From contig JAPLAM010000074.1 of NCBI GenBank assembly GCA_026393275.1, positions 1 through 46,945 on the forward strand: a stretch of 46,945 bases of DNA, in the 5' to 3' direction. Positions 7,254-15,154 of the stretch are shown here, one piece after another. Each line of letters begins with the position of its first letter. Positions within the stretch are counted from its first letter, which is position 1. The stretch comes from Arthrobacter sp. (GTDB lineage: Bacteria > Actinomycetota > Actinomycetes > Actinomycetales > Micrococcaceae). The notes under the pieces were generated by a model. It saw only the letters and a list, made by a program, of their open reading frames with translations. It ran no database searches and was not told where the DNA came from. The position numbers and the translations under genes were made by a program.

Positions 7254-8816
7254 GTGACTTCACCATGCAAAGCCCACGAGGCGAACAATTCCCCCCTGTC
7301 CCCATCCCGGCGGGGCTTCCTTGCCGCCGCGCTTACCGGCGCGGCCATCACCCTGGCACCCATGAGCTTCGCGGCTGCAGATAACGGCAGCACCAAGACG
7401 AAGACCATCACCGGCCATTTCGACCCCGGCGCCGCCGACTTTGTTTACCTGCCCGTGGAGGTTCCGGCCGGTGTCAGCAAGTTCAGCGTCTCCTACACGT
7501 ACAGCAAACCGACCGTCGCCCCGGGACTCCTGAACAACGCCTGCGACATTGGCGTCTTCGATGAGAAGGGAACCGACCTGGCCGGAAAGGGATTCCGTGG
7601 CTGGTCGGGCGGATTCCGGACTGAATTCTTCATCTCCGCCGCAGAAGCCACCCCGGGCTACCTGCCCGGCCCGGTCGGGAAAGGCACCTGGAACATCGCC
7701 TTGGGCCCCTACCAGGTGGCTGAACAAGGAATGGACTACACCGTCAACGTCACCCTGGAGTACGGTGCCGATGGCGCACCGTTCCGCCCGCAGTACCCGG
7801 CGCAGCAGATTGCGGGCCGGGGCGCCGGCTGGTACCGCGGCGACGCCCACCTCCACACTGTCTACTCGGACGGCAAGCGCACGCCCGCCGAAGTTGCCGC
7901 CGGCGCCCGGGCTGCCCGCCTGGACTTCATGATCAGCACCGACCACAACACGCCGGCGTCCCACGGCGTCTGGGGGCCGCTGGCCGGGAACGACCTGCTG
8001 ATCCTGACCGGCGAGGAAGTGACGACCCGCAACGGGCACTATCTGGCGCTCGGCCTTGAGGGAGGCGAGTGGATTGACTGGCGCTACCGGGCCCGGGACA
8101 AGGGCTTCGAACAGGAAGCCCAGCGGATCCACGCCTCCGGCGGTCTCGTGGTTCCCGCGCACCCGTACTGCCCGTACGTCGCCTGCCGCTGGAAGTTCGG
8201 CTACGACGACGCCGACGCGGTTGAAGTGTGGACCGGCCCGTGGACCGCCGACGACGAGTATGCCATCAACTCGTGGGACTCGATGCTGGCACACTCCGTG
8301 CGAACCGGCGGCCGCTGGCTGCCAGCAATGGGCAACAGCGACGCCCACAGCGAACCGCAGGTCATCGGATTCCCCCACAACGTTGTCAACGCGAAGGCAC
8401 TGTCCCGGGATGCCATCCTTGACGGCATCCGCAACGGCCGCAGCTGGATCGCTGAGTCGGCCGACGTTACCCTCGACTTCACCGTCACCTCCGGTAGCCG
8501 GAGCGCCGGCGTCGGGGATCGACTCGACGTTGGGGCGGAATCCCGGGTAACGGTCACAGCGAAGGTCGCCGGGGTTCCCAATGGCGTGGTCCGCTTCATC
8601 ACCGACGAAGGACAGACCCAGCAAATTACCCTCCCGGCCTCCGGCGCGGGCACCAGCACCTGGATCACCACACCCCAGCTCGCTGCCTACGTGCGCGCCG
8701 AGGTACGCCACCCGATGACCGACGGCACCCCGAGCAACGGCACAGCGATGGGAACCACCCTCCTCCTGGGCCCCATGGCTGCCCTTACCAACCCGATATT
8801 CCTCGGGTCAAAGTAA
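7254..8816 (+). CDS. Tat-exported CehA/McbA-type PHP-domain metallohydrolase
   Basis: A 520-residue protein from GTG 7254, chosen because it puts the twin-arginine motif SRRGFLAAALTG about 18 residues in, with a hydrophobic core and an A-rich cleavage region (FAAADNG). Longer starts (ATG 7140, ATG 7032) would bury the signal. After an N-terminal beta-rich domain comes a PHP metal site: GDAHLHTVYSDG (HxH), STDHNTP, PAHPYCPY and GNSDAHSEP. This order matches the CehA/McbA family, named for carbaryl hydrolase; most members are probably phosphoesterases or amidohydrolases of unknown substrate. A C-terminal beta domain follows. It is divergent from another exported phosphoesterase, which suggests extracellular phosphate or ester scavenging; substrate is not determinable. 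Confidence 0.8.
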   Translation: MTSPCKAHEANNSPLSPSRRGFLAAALTGAAITLAPMSFAAADNGSTKTKTITGHFDPGAADFVYLPVEVPAGVSKFSVSYTYSKPTVAPGLLNNACDIGVFDEKGTDLAGKGFRGWSGGFRTEFFISAAEATPGYLPGPVGKGTWNIALGPYQVAEQGMDYTVNVTLEYGADGAPFRPQYPAQQIAGRGAGWYRGDAHLHTVYSDGKRTPAEVAAGARAARLDFMISTDHNTPASHGVWGPLAGNDLLILTGEEVTTRNGHYLALGLEGGEWIDWRYRARDKGFEQEAQRIHASGGLVVPAHPYCPYVACRWKFGYDDADAVEVWTGPWTADDEYAINSWDSMLAHSVRTGGRWLPAMGNSDAHSEPQVIGFPHNVVNAKALSRDAILDGIRNGRSWIAESADVTLDFTVTSGSRSAGVGDRLDVGAESRVTVTAKVAGVPNGVVRFITDEGQTQQITLPASGAGTSTWITTPQLAAYVRAEVRHPMTDGTPSNGTAMGTTLLLGPMAALTNPIFLGSK

Positions 8817-8876
8817 GGCCGAAGGGGCCCGAATGGGGCTGGGCGTAGGGTGGAAGTCGGACGAAAGGAGCTATTC

Positions 8877-9656
8877 ATGAAGAAAATCCTCATGGTACTG
8901 ACCAGCGTTTCCGAAATTGGCGATACGGGAAGGAAGACCGGCTACAACGTGGCCGAGGCATCACATCCCTGGAAGGTCTTTAGGGATTCCGGGCACTTCG
9001 TCGACTTCGCGTCCATCCAGGGCGGCCAGCCCCCGCGCGACGAGGTGGACCCAAAGGATCCCATCCAGATCGCCTTCACGGAGGACGAGACCACACGGGC
9101 CGGTCTCTACAACACCGCCCGCGTCGATGTCGTTGATCCCGACCAGTACGACGCCGTCTATCTCGTGGGCGGGCACGGCACCATGTGGGACTTCCCGGAC
9201 AGCGAAGGCTTGCAAAAGCTCGTGGCCAGCGTCTACAACGCCGGCGGCCTGGTGGGCGCGGTCTGCCACGGACCGGCCGGCCTGCTGAACGTGGAATTGG
9301 AGAACGGGCTTCGCCTCGTCGAAGGCCGGACGGTGGCCGCCTTCACCAACGACGAGGAGGTTGCCGCAGGCATGGACAAGGTTATCCCGTTCTTCTTGGC
9401 CGACCGACTCGAGGAGCAGGGCGCCACCCATGTCTTCGCCGATGTCTTCGAGGAGAAGGTCGTGGTTGACGACCGGCTGGTGACGGGCCAGAACCCGGCC
9501 TCAGCCGCCGGCGTGGCCAAGGAGATGGAGAAGCTCTTCGCTGAGGTCATCCACCAGGAAAAAGCCGAAGAACAGCACGAGACGGAGGCTCTGCGCGCCG
9601 ACAAGGACGCCGAGAAGAATGCCAAGAAGGCCGCTGCGGCTGGAACCGAGCACTAA
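8877..9656 (+). CDS. DJ-1/PfpI-family (Hsp31-like) protein
   Basis: A 259-residue type 1 glutamine amidotransferase-like protein. ATG 8877 is preceded by AAAGGAG (8864-8870) at 6 nt, so the nine codons open upstream are dropped. YLVGGHGTMWDFPDS and the nucleophile elbow GAVCHGPAGLL, with its reactive Cys, are typical of the Hsp31/HchA branch, whose members act as glyoxalase III or as protein/nucleotide deglycase-type stress enzymes. The last 40 residues (from about 220) form a Lys/Glu/Ala-rich, probably coiled or disordered tail that is unusual for the family. A single-gene unit ended by an 11-bp hairpin. Confidence 0.85.
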   Translation: MKKILMVLTSVSEIGDTGRKTGYNVAEASHPWKVFRDSGHFVDFASIQGGQPPRDEVDPKDPIQIAFTEDETTRAGLYNTARVDVVDPDQYDAVYLVGGHGTMWDFPDSEGLQKLVASVYNAGGLVGAVCHGPAGLLNVELENGLRLVEGRTVAAFTNDEEVAAGMDKVIPFFLADRLEEQGATHVFADVFEEKVVVDDRLVTGQNPASAAGVAKEMEKLFAEVIHQEKAEEQHETEALRADKDAEKNAKKAAAAGTEH

Positions 9657-9673
9657 CCCTTCAGCGGACTGAA

Positions 9674-9709
9674 ACTGGCGGCCGCCCCGACGACGGGCCG
9701 GCCGCCAGT
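9674..9709. terminator. Bidirectional terminator hairpin
   Basis: ACTGGCGGCCG (9674-9684) and CGGCCGCCAGT (9699-9709) form a perfect 11-bp stem with a 14-nt loop, in the gap between the convergent DJ-1 gene and the DUF427 gene. It can serve both strands. Confidence 0.7.
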
Positions 9710-9790
9710 CGGCCGTCGGTCCTCGGTCAACGGAGCCGGGAGTCGCGGGGCGGCAGCTTCAGGTCGATCCCATGTCGCTGGGCGAGGTGC

Positions 9791-10318
9791 TCACCACCCG
9801 GCCGTGCCCGGGCCACCTTTGAACGGACCAACGATCTGCGCGGTGATCCACCCGCCGTAGAAGTCGCCTTCCTGGAAGGTCACCTGCTCGCCGTTGACCT
9901 CGCAGGAGTCCATGTGACGCGGGTAGAGAGCCACCCTGGTCCTGAGCGCCTCGAAACCGCGGGTGGGTTCCGGGTAGGTCCACCCGGCACGGGCAACGAC
10001 GACGCCGCCGGCGACGACGTCGAAGTAGTGCGCTTCTCCCTTGAACTCGCAGAGGCTGGTGCCCTCGACCGGGACGAGTACACCGGCCGGAAATGCGTCC
10101 AACGGCAAGTAGTAAACAGGCGGATGACTCGTCTCCAGGACGCGCACTGCATCCGTGGTGTCGGCAATCACCTGCCCGCCAAGCCGCACGATCACCCGTT
10201 CGGATCGCGGCTCGACCATTGGCGGCCGCGGGTAGTCCCACACCGATTCTTGACCGGCCCGGGGTTTGATGGGCCGGGGACGCCGAAAAGAGCCGGTAAA
10301 GCCGCGAGCAGTGGTCAT
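9791..10318 (-). CDS. DUF427-domain protein
   Basis: A 175-residue protein. The C-terminal two thirds show the DUF427 pattern: RVIVRLGGQVIADTTDAVRV, VYYLPLDAF, EFKGEAHYFDVV and AGWTYPEP, a small beta-barrel fold with unknown function. The N-terminus is basic and Pro/Arg-rich (RRPRPIKPRAG). The ATG (10318-10316) overlaps the TGA of the upstream membrane protein as ATGA, so the two are translationally coupled. The open frame continues far upstream, but that part is the out-of-frame shadow of the coupled gene. Confidence 0.85.
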   Translation of the reverse strand: MTTARGFTGSFRRPRPIKPRAGQESVWDYPRPPMVEPRSERVIVRLGGQVIADTTDAVRVLETSHPPVYYLPLDAFPAGVLVPVEGTSLCEFKGEAHYFDVVAGGVVVARAGWTYPEPTRGFEALRTRVALYPRHMDSCEVNGEQVTFQEGDFYGGWITAQIVGPFKGGPGTAGW

Positions 10319-11061
10319 GTGTCCATGGTGCCATCGTCCGCTGGGATGGTGGGGGCCTGCACCGCGCTGCCGTGGACCGGGTGCCGCAGGAGGGAGATCC
10401 CGACCGCGGCAAACCAAAGCCACAGGAGCGGGCCATAGACCCCGTATAGCGAAGGCACCGCAAAGCGCAGGGCTTCGCTCGCCAGGCCCAGGGTTCCCGT
10501 TGCCAGGCCCAGCCAGCCCACCCAGTGCGGCAGGACACCCCGTGCCAAGGGCAGCGAGATCAGAAGGATCCCCAGCGGGGTGAGCACACCGGCGAGCGAG
10601 ACGGTGTTGTTTTCCGCGACGAAGGCTTCGGCGGCTCCGATGAGGGCCGAACGCGCGGCGGCATCCGCCCCGGCGTCGTACTGGTCGCTCAGGTAGACGA
10701 GGGACAGCGTACCTTCGCTTGTCACCGGCACCGCCAGTAGGGCCGTCCACGACGCGGCGCCGACGGCGAAGCCGAGCACTGTGAGACTGGGGCTGCGCGG
10801 CAGCAGTGCCACCAGGAGCGCGACGAACGCGATGAGACCGAACAAAGACGGCACGAGCCACAGTAGCTGCTGGGCGATGTAGGAGCCCTTGTGGGCGGCG
10901 ATGAAGCGCAGCGTCTCTTCGCCTCCTGAGACCGGCGGCGGGTTCAACACGTAAAGGGTCAAGGCCGCCAGGCCGGAGAGCACGAACAGGATGGCGGCCG
11001 TTCCGCCGATGCGGTACAGGGGATTCCACCTGGCCGCACTGACTGAACCTGTCGCCGACAT
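10315..11061 (-). CDS. Multi-pass membrane protein (DUF4386-like)
   Basis: A 248-residue protein with about six or seven hydrophobic segments (near residues 18-37, 65-85, 95-112, 150-170, 178-195 and 205-222) and a short polar tail. The LYRIGGTAAIL start and the spacing of helices resemble the DUF4386 family of uncharacterised membrane proteins. No catalytic motif is visible. It is coupled by ATGA overlap to the DUF427 gene and is divergent from a GntR-type regulator, 173 bp away, which could control it. Family assignment is tentative. Confidence 0.65.
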   Translation of the reverse strand: MSATGSVSAARWNPLYRIGGTAAILFVLSGLAALTLYVLNPPPVSGGEETLRFIAAHKGSYIAQQLLWLVPSLFGLIAFVALLVALLPRSPSLTVLGFAVGAASWTALLAVPVTSEGTLSLVYLSDQYDAGADAAARSALIGAAEAFVAENNTVSLAGVLTPLGILLISLPLARGVLPHWVGWLGLATGTLGLASEALRFAVPSLYGVYGPLLWLWFAAVGISLLRHPVHGSAVQAPTIPADDGTMDT

Positions 11062-11192
11062 GTCTCGATGCTAGGGGCGGAGCCCGCGGCGGACGCAGGG
11101 CCAAACGGCCCGCCATTGCCGGCGAAGACCACACCGGATCGTGCGCGGATGCTTCCGCGGGAGAGCACATTTGTAGTTGTGCCATTGCTTGC

Positions 11193-11217
11193 TTTGTTCT
11201 ATAACTTATATAGCAAA
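11193..11217. promoter_or_regulatory. Imperfect 25-bp palindrome overlapping a promoter: candidate GntR/YtrA operator
   Basis: TTTGTTCTATAA (11193-11204) and TTATATAGCAAA (11206-11217) are inverted copies matching at 10 of 12 positions around one central base. A -35 like TTGCTT (11185-11190) and a -10 like TATATA (11207-11212), 16 bp apart, overlap it. Its position 18 bp before the regulator start and its AT-richness in a GC-rich region suggest autoregulation by the YtrA-type protein. Confidence 0.55.
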
Positions 11218-11234
11218 CACGGAGGGGTGAGGCG

Positions 11235-11624
11235 ATGATCCTGAACATCGACCTAAACAGCGACGTGCCGATCTACCAGCAGCTTCGGGACCAGATCGTC
11301 GAGGCGATCGCCGCGGGCGTGCTCACCGAGGGCAGTTCACTGCCGGCCACCAGGACGCTCGCTGCGGACTTCGGCATCAACTTCCATACCGTGAACAAAG
11401 CCTATGGCCTCCTACGTCAAGAGGGTCTGATCCGGCTCAACCGCAAGACGGGGGCGGTAGTGACCACGGCGGTACTGGGCCCTTCGTTTCCGGCGGAGTG
11501 GACTGCGCGGGCACGGACCCTCCTGGCCGAGGCGGTCGCCAGGGGATTACCGGCCGACGAGGTTCTCCAGACCTGCAGGTCCGTGCTCGATTCATTTGCC
11601 ACCCCGGGAGAGGATGCGCCATGA
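11235..11624 (+). CDS. GntR-family regulator, YtrA subfamily
   Basis: A 129-residue one-domain regulator. The N-terminal winged helix is recognisable from VPIYQQLRDQIVEAIAAG, LPATRTLAADFGINFHTVN and KAYGLLRQEGLI. The short C-terminal part (about 75-129) has only two helices, typical of the YtrA group, which usually controls neighbouring membrane-protein or ABC-transporter genes. GGAGGGG (11221-11227) precedes ATG 11235. Its stop overlaps the next start as ATGA. A palindrome over its promoter suggests it represses itself and the following gene. Confidence 0.9.
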   Translation: MILNIDLNSDVPIYQQLRDQIVEAIAAGVLTEGSSLPATRTLAADFGINFHTVNKAYGLLRQEGLIRLNRKTGAVVTTAVLGPSFPAEWTARARTLLAEAVARGLPADEVLQTCRSVLDSFATPGEDAP

Positions 11625-12703
11625 CCGTTGCCATCATTGTGAGCTTTGTATTGCTAGCGCTGGTGCTCTTACTCGCGCTCGTGCTGCCCTCGGTCACCAG
11701 TCCGATCGTGCCATTTGGGGTCCGGGTACCGGCCCAGCATGCCGCGGACCCGACGATCATCAAGCAGGCCCGCGTCTACCGATGGCGGGTTCTCGTCAGC
11801 GGGATCGTCACCGCCAGTGCCGGTATCGTCATCTTCGCTGTGACCGGCGAACCATTGCTGCTGCCGTTGGCGGTGCTGGTGCTTGTCGGCGTCTGGTACG
11901 GGTGCTTCTTCCTTGCCAATCAGGAAATCCGGGCCGCCAAGGCCGCAGGGGGCTGGTACAAGGGTCTGCACCAAGGCGTCACGGTGGACACCGACCTGCG
12001 GACCAATCCGCCGCGGTTCCCCTGGCTTTGGCTGACACCCGCGCTGATCATCACCGCCGCGACGGTGGTGATCGGTGTGGTCAGCTACCCGTCGATGCCC
12101 GCAATGCTCGCCGTGCACTATGGCGCCAAGGGCATGCCGGACCGGGTGGTCGTCAAATCGGTCGGCGGGGCTTTCGCGCTGGTGTTCGTGCAAATCGGCA
12201 TGACCGCACTGCTCGCCGGCATGGCGGCAGCCATCGTCCGCAGCAGGCCCGACATCGACCCGGCGCGCCCGGTCGGCTCCGCGCGTTGGTCGCGGCATTA
12301 CATGTCACTGAGCGCGAAGGCCCTGCTCGGGCTGGTCGCGACGATCGATTTGGGCATGCTGGGATCATCGCTGTTGATGTGGACCGGAACCGTCACGCCG
12401 TGGGCGCCGTTGGTGGTCGCGGTCCCGATCCTGGCCGCCGTCGTCGTAACCGTTGCGGTGTTGGCCAGAAATAACAGGCAGCGGGACGGGAGCGAGGCAG
12501 ATACCGGCCTGACGCACCGGGACGACGACAAGTACTGGCGCGGTGGCCTGGTCTACATCAACAGGGAAGATCACGCATTGCTTGTTCCGCGCCGGTTCGG
12601 CCTGGGATGGACGCTCAACGTCGGCAATCCCAGGGCAGGGATGCTTCTGGCCGGCTTGGTCGCGCTCATCGTTCTGGTGATCACTCTCCGCCTCGGCGGC
12701 TGA
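11621..12703 (+). CDS. DUF1648/DUF5808 membrane protein
   Basis: A 360-residue protein beginning inside the GntR stop (ATGA), the usual partner arrangement for YtrA-type regulators. It has about eight hydrophobic segments. The DUF1648 motif is visible as MPAMLAVHYGAKGMPDRVV (about 168-186). Near the C-terminus, DDDKYWRGGLVYINREDHA and the downstream VPRRFGLGWTLN match DUF5808. DUF1648 proteins include SdpI-like immunity or signalling proteins of Bacillus; a function here cannot be assigned. The open frame extends further upstream but overlaps the regulator. Confidence 0.82.
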   Translation: MTVAIIVSFVLLALVLLLALVLPSVTSPIVPFGVRVPAQHAADPTIIKQARVYRWRVLVSGIVTASAGIVIFAVTGEPLLLPLAVLVLVGVWYGCFFLANQEIRAAKAAGGWYKGLHQGVTVDTDLRTNPPRFPWLWLTPALIITAATVVIGVVSYPSMPAMLAVHYGAKGMPDRVVVKSVGGAFALVFVQIGMTALLAGMAAAIVRSRPDIDPARPVGSARWSRHYMSLSAKALLGLVATIDLGMLGSSLLMWTGTVTPWAPLVVAVPILAAVVVTVAVLARNNRQRDGSEADTGLTHRDDDKYWRGGLVYINREDHALLVPRRFGLGWTLNVGNPRAGMLLAGLVALIVLVITLRLGG

Positions 12704-12755
12704 CCCCACGGGTGGCCGCGCGTACGTTCAATGAAGTAGCTTCGGTTCCCTGGCT

Positions 12756-14468
12756 TTAGAGGCCGCGGCGCCCTGCCCACAGGCCACGCAACAACGGAAC
12801 CACCGAAGCGATCATCAGGACGCTGCCGAGAACCGCGTCGTCCGCTCGGACTACGGCACCCGCGATGAGCAGGGCGCCGAATACCAGCGCCGACATCGAG
12901 CGCTGTGCCGCGCGATCAAGCCGTGCGACCTGCCGCTCGAGGCGCGGGTTGGCCACCGACAGTGAACCGTCCTCGATCCGGGTGACAAGCCCATCCAGTC
13001 TTTTCGGCAGCCGCAGTGCCACGCCGGCGGCGTCGAGCGCTTGTTTTGCCACGTCCTGCACGATGTTGCCGCGCTCGTCGCGCAGTAGCTGCGCCGCATA
13101 GGGTTCCACCGAGTCCCACAGGTTGAACCGTGCGTCCAGTGAGCTGCACACCCCCGACGTCAGTGACATCGCGCGGATGATGAGCAGGAAGTTTTCCGGC
13201 ACCTGGAACGGCAACGAGCGAACGAGGTCGCCGAACTCCACCGCAAAATCACGGAACTCCCGCGGGTCCACCTCGCGAAGCTCGGCGAAGCCCATCCCGC
13301 CGAACCTGTCGAAGAGGTGCGTCATCGCCCGCTCAAGCTCGGCCGTGTCGGCCGACGGCACCAGCACACCCACCTCGCTGATCGCGGTCACCAAGCCCTT
13401 GCCGTCACGCGAGGCAGCCGCGATGAGCAGCTTCCGCAAGCCGCTGCGAGTACCGGGCGGAACCTCGCCCATCATGCCGAAGTCGATGAACGTCAGCTTC
13501 CAGGGGCGCCCTGCGGATGAACCAGCACCCGGAGTGACAAACATATTGCCGGGGTGCGGATCGGCGTGGAAAAAGCCGTTCGTGAACATCTGGTCGAACA
13601 TCACCGACGCGAAGACCGGGGCAACCTGCACCGGATCGATGCCCGCTGCAAGAAGCTCCGCCAAGTCCGTAATCTTGATCGCCGTAACATCTTCGAGGGT
13701 GAGCACGCGGCGGGTGCTCCGCTCCCAGACGACGCCGGGCACAATGACTCTCTCGTCGTCGTCGAAATCAGCGGCAAATCGCTCTAAGTTCACCGCCTCA
13801 TGGAGGTAGTCGATTTCCTCGAGACTGGTCTGGGCAAACTCCTCGACCAGTGCGGGCATGTCAGCACGATTGGACACGAGGCGCACATGGCTGAGCCAGC
13901 CGCCAACTTTGCGTAGGGCGGCCAGATCGACGTCGACGATCGCGTCGATGCCCGGTCGCTGCACCTTCACCACCACATTAGTGAGACCGGTGTCGGCGGC
14001 ATCGCTGCCAAGAAGTTGCGCCCGGTGCGCCTGCCCGAGGGATGCGGCGGCGATGGGTGCCTCCTCGACAGAGGCGAACACCCGGTCCAGCGGCGCACCC
14101 AGCTCCGCCTCGGCCAGGGCACGGATTGCGGCGAAGGGGACCGGGGGCGCCTCGTCCTGCAGCCCTTCCAGTTCGGCGGTGATCTCCGGCGGGAGCACAT
14201 CGAGCCTGGACGACAGGAACTGACCAACCTTGATCATCAGGCCGCCAAGGTCCACCGCGAGCGCATGGAAGCGTTGTGCGAAGCGCCGCATCCTCTTGGT
14301 CCTCGTGCGCTCGGCGATCCCGGCAAGCCCGATGCGCGGGAGGAACAGCTCAAACCACCACGTCACCGCGAGATGCCATGCGGCGAAGCGCAGGATGCGA
14401 CGGTATCGGGCGCGGGTGTTCCCGGCGCCGGGTATCGGATCTGCCCGGTCCCGGCGAACCGACGCCAC
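12756..14468 (-). CDS. ABC1/AarF-family atypical kinase (UbiB-like)
   Basis: A 570-residue member of the UbiB/AarF/COQ8 family, atypical kinase-like ATPases linked to isoprenoid-quinone or lipid metabolism. Signature elements appear in order: KVGQ (80-83), the Ala-rich loop AAASLGQAH (140-148) in place of the glycine loop, K168 in VVKVQRPG, HADPHPGNMF (301-310) and DFGM (329-332). The last 50 residues hold two hydrophobic helices for membrane attachment. It starts 5 bp after the stop of a PadR regulator on the same strand, so both probably form one operon. Confidence 0.92.
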   Translation of the reverse strand: MASVRRDRADPIPGAGNTRARYRRILRFAAWHLAVTWWFELFLPRIGLAGIAERTRTKRMRRFAQRFHALAVDLGGLMIKVGQFLSSRLDVLPPEITAELEGLQDEAPPVPFAAIRALAEAELGAPLDRVFASVEEAPIAAASLGQAHRAQLLGSDAADTGLTNVVVKVQRPGIDAIVDVDLAALRKVGGWLSHVRLVSNRADMPALVEEFAQTSLEEIDYLHEAVNLERFAADFDDDERVIVPGVVWERSTRRVLTLEDVTAIKITDLAELLAAGIDPVQVAPVFASVMFDQMFTNGFFHADPHPGNMFVTPGAGSSAGRPWKLTFIDFGMMGEVPPGTRSGLRKLLIAAASRDGKGLVTAISEVGVLVPSADTAELERAMTHLFDRFGGMGFAELREVDPREFRDFAVEFGDLVRSLPFQVPENFLLIIRAMSLTSGVCSSLDARFNLWDSVEPYAAQLLRDERGNIVQDVAKQALDAAGVALRLPKRLDGLVTRIEDGSLSVANPRLERQVARLDRAAQRSMSALVFGALLIAGAVVRADDAVLGSVLMIASVVPLLRGLWAGRRGL

Positions 14469-14473
14469 CCCCG

Positions 14474-15019
14474 TCAGTCCTGGGCGAGGATCGAGTACAG
14501 CCGACGACGGGCCTCGTCGAGCACTGCCACGGCCTCCTGCACCTGCTTCGGCGAGCCGGTGCGACCCACCTGGGACGCGGCCTGCGCGAGCTCGACGCCG
14601 GCCTTGGGCAGCGCCGCAAACCCGGCTCCTGATGCCGGACCGGTTGGCTCCCAGAGCGCTGACGCATCGGCACCCGCTACCTCTTCCCGCCCTGCTTCGG
14701 TCAGCGAGTAGATCTTGCGGCCGTTGGATTCCTCGGCGGTGATGAACCCTTCATCGGCCAGCAACTGCAGCGTTGGGTAGACCGAGCCGGCGCTGGGCTT
14801 CCAGCTGCCATGGCTGCGCTGCTCGATCTCGCCGATGATCTGGTAGCCGTGCATCGGCCGCTCAGCGAGCAGGGCGAGTACCGCCGACCGCACTTCGCCC
14901 CGACCCGCGCGGGTGCCCGAGCGCTTCTCAAACCGTGAACGCAACTCCTCAACGGCCTGCCACATGCCGTCGATGTTGGGGCCGCCAAATCCGCCCGCCG
15001 GGTACGAATTACGCATCAT
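14474..15019 (-). CDS. PadR-family transcriptional regulator
   Basis: A 181-residue repressor with a PadR winged helix at about 45-115 (VRSAVLALLAERPMHGYQI, SAGSVYPTLQLLADEGFI, GRKIYSLTEAG) and a C-terminal helical dimerisation part. Two adjacent ATGs exist; GAGGAG sits 3 nt before the first and 6 nt before the second (15016-15014), so the second may be the real one. A much longer open frame upstream is antisense shadow of the phospholipase D gene. It lies directly upstream of the ABC1-family kinase. Three TATCG repeats just upstream are candidate binding sites. Confidence 0.9.
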   Translation of the reverse strand: MMRNSYPAGGFGGPNIDGMWQAVEELRSRFEKRSGTRAGRGEVRSAVLALLAERPMHGYQIIGEIEQRSHGSWKPSAGSVYPTLQLLADEGFITAEESNGRKIYSLTEAGREEVAGADASALWEPTGPASGAGFAALPKAGVELAQAASQVGRTGSPKQVQEAVAVLDEARRRLYSILAQD

Positions 15020-15041
15020 GCTCTCCTCTGCGAGTCGCGAA

Positions 15042-15065
15042 CGATAGTCAACGATACATCCGATA
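15042..15065 (-). promoter_or_regulatory. Three phased TATCG repeats upstream of padR
   Basis: CGATA occurs on the plus strand at 15042-15046, 15052-15056 and 15061-15065 (TATCG on the padR strand), 10 and 9 bp apart, so all three fall on nearly the same face of the helix. They lie 23-46 bp upstream of the padR start and in the divergent gap to the phospholipase D gene, a natural place for an autoregulatory site. Confidence 0.4.
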
Positions 15066-15154
15066 TTCCTAAATCCAACAGGGGACGCCGACGCGGCGGG
15101 GGAGCCGCGCACGAGGGTTCCCGCGGCTAGCGGACTGGTCCCGGGCGCCGTAAA

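Noticed and set aside
10319..11248. 5' extension of the DUF427 frame to 485 codons
   Set aside because: It is an out-of-frame copy of the coupled membrane-protein gene; Arg/Pro/Ala-rich sequence without domains before the ATGA junction.
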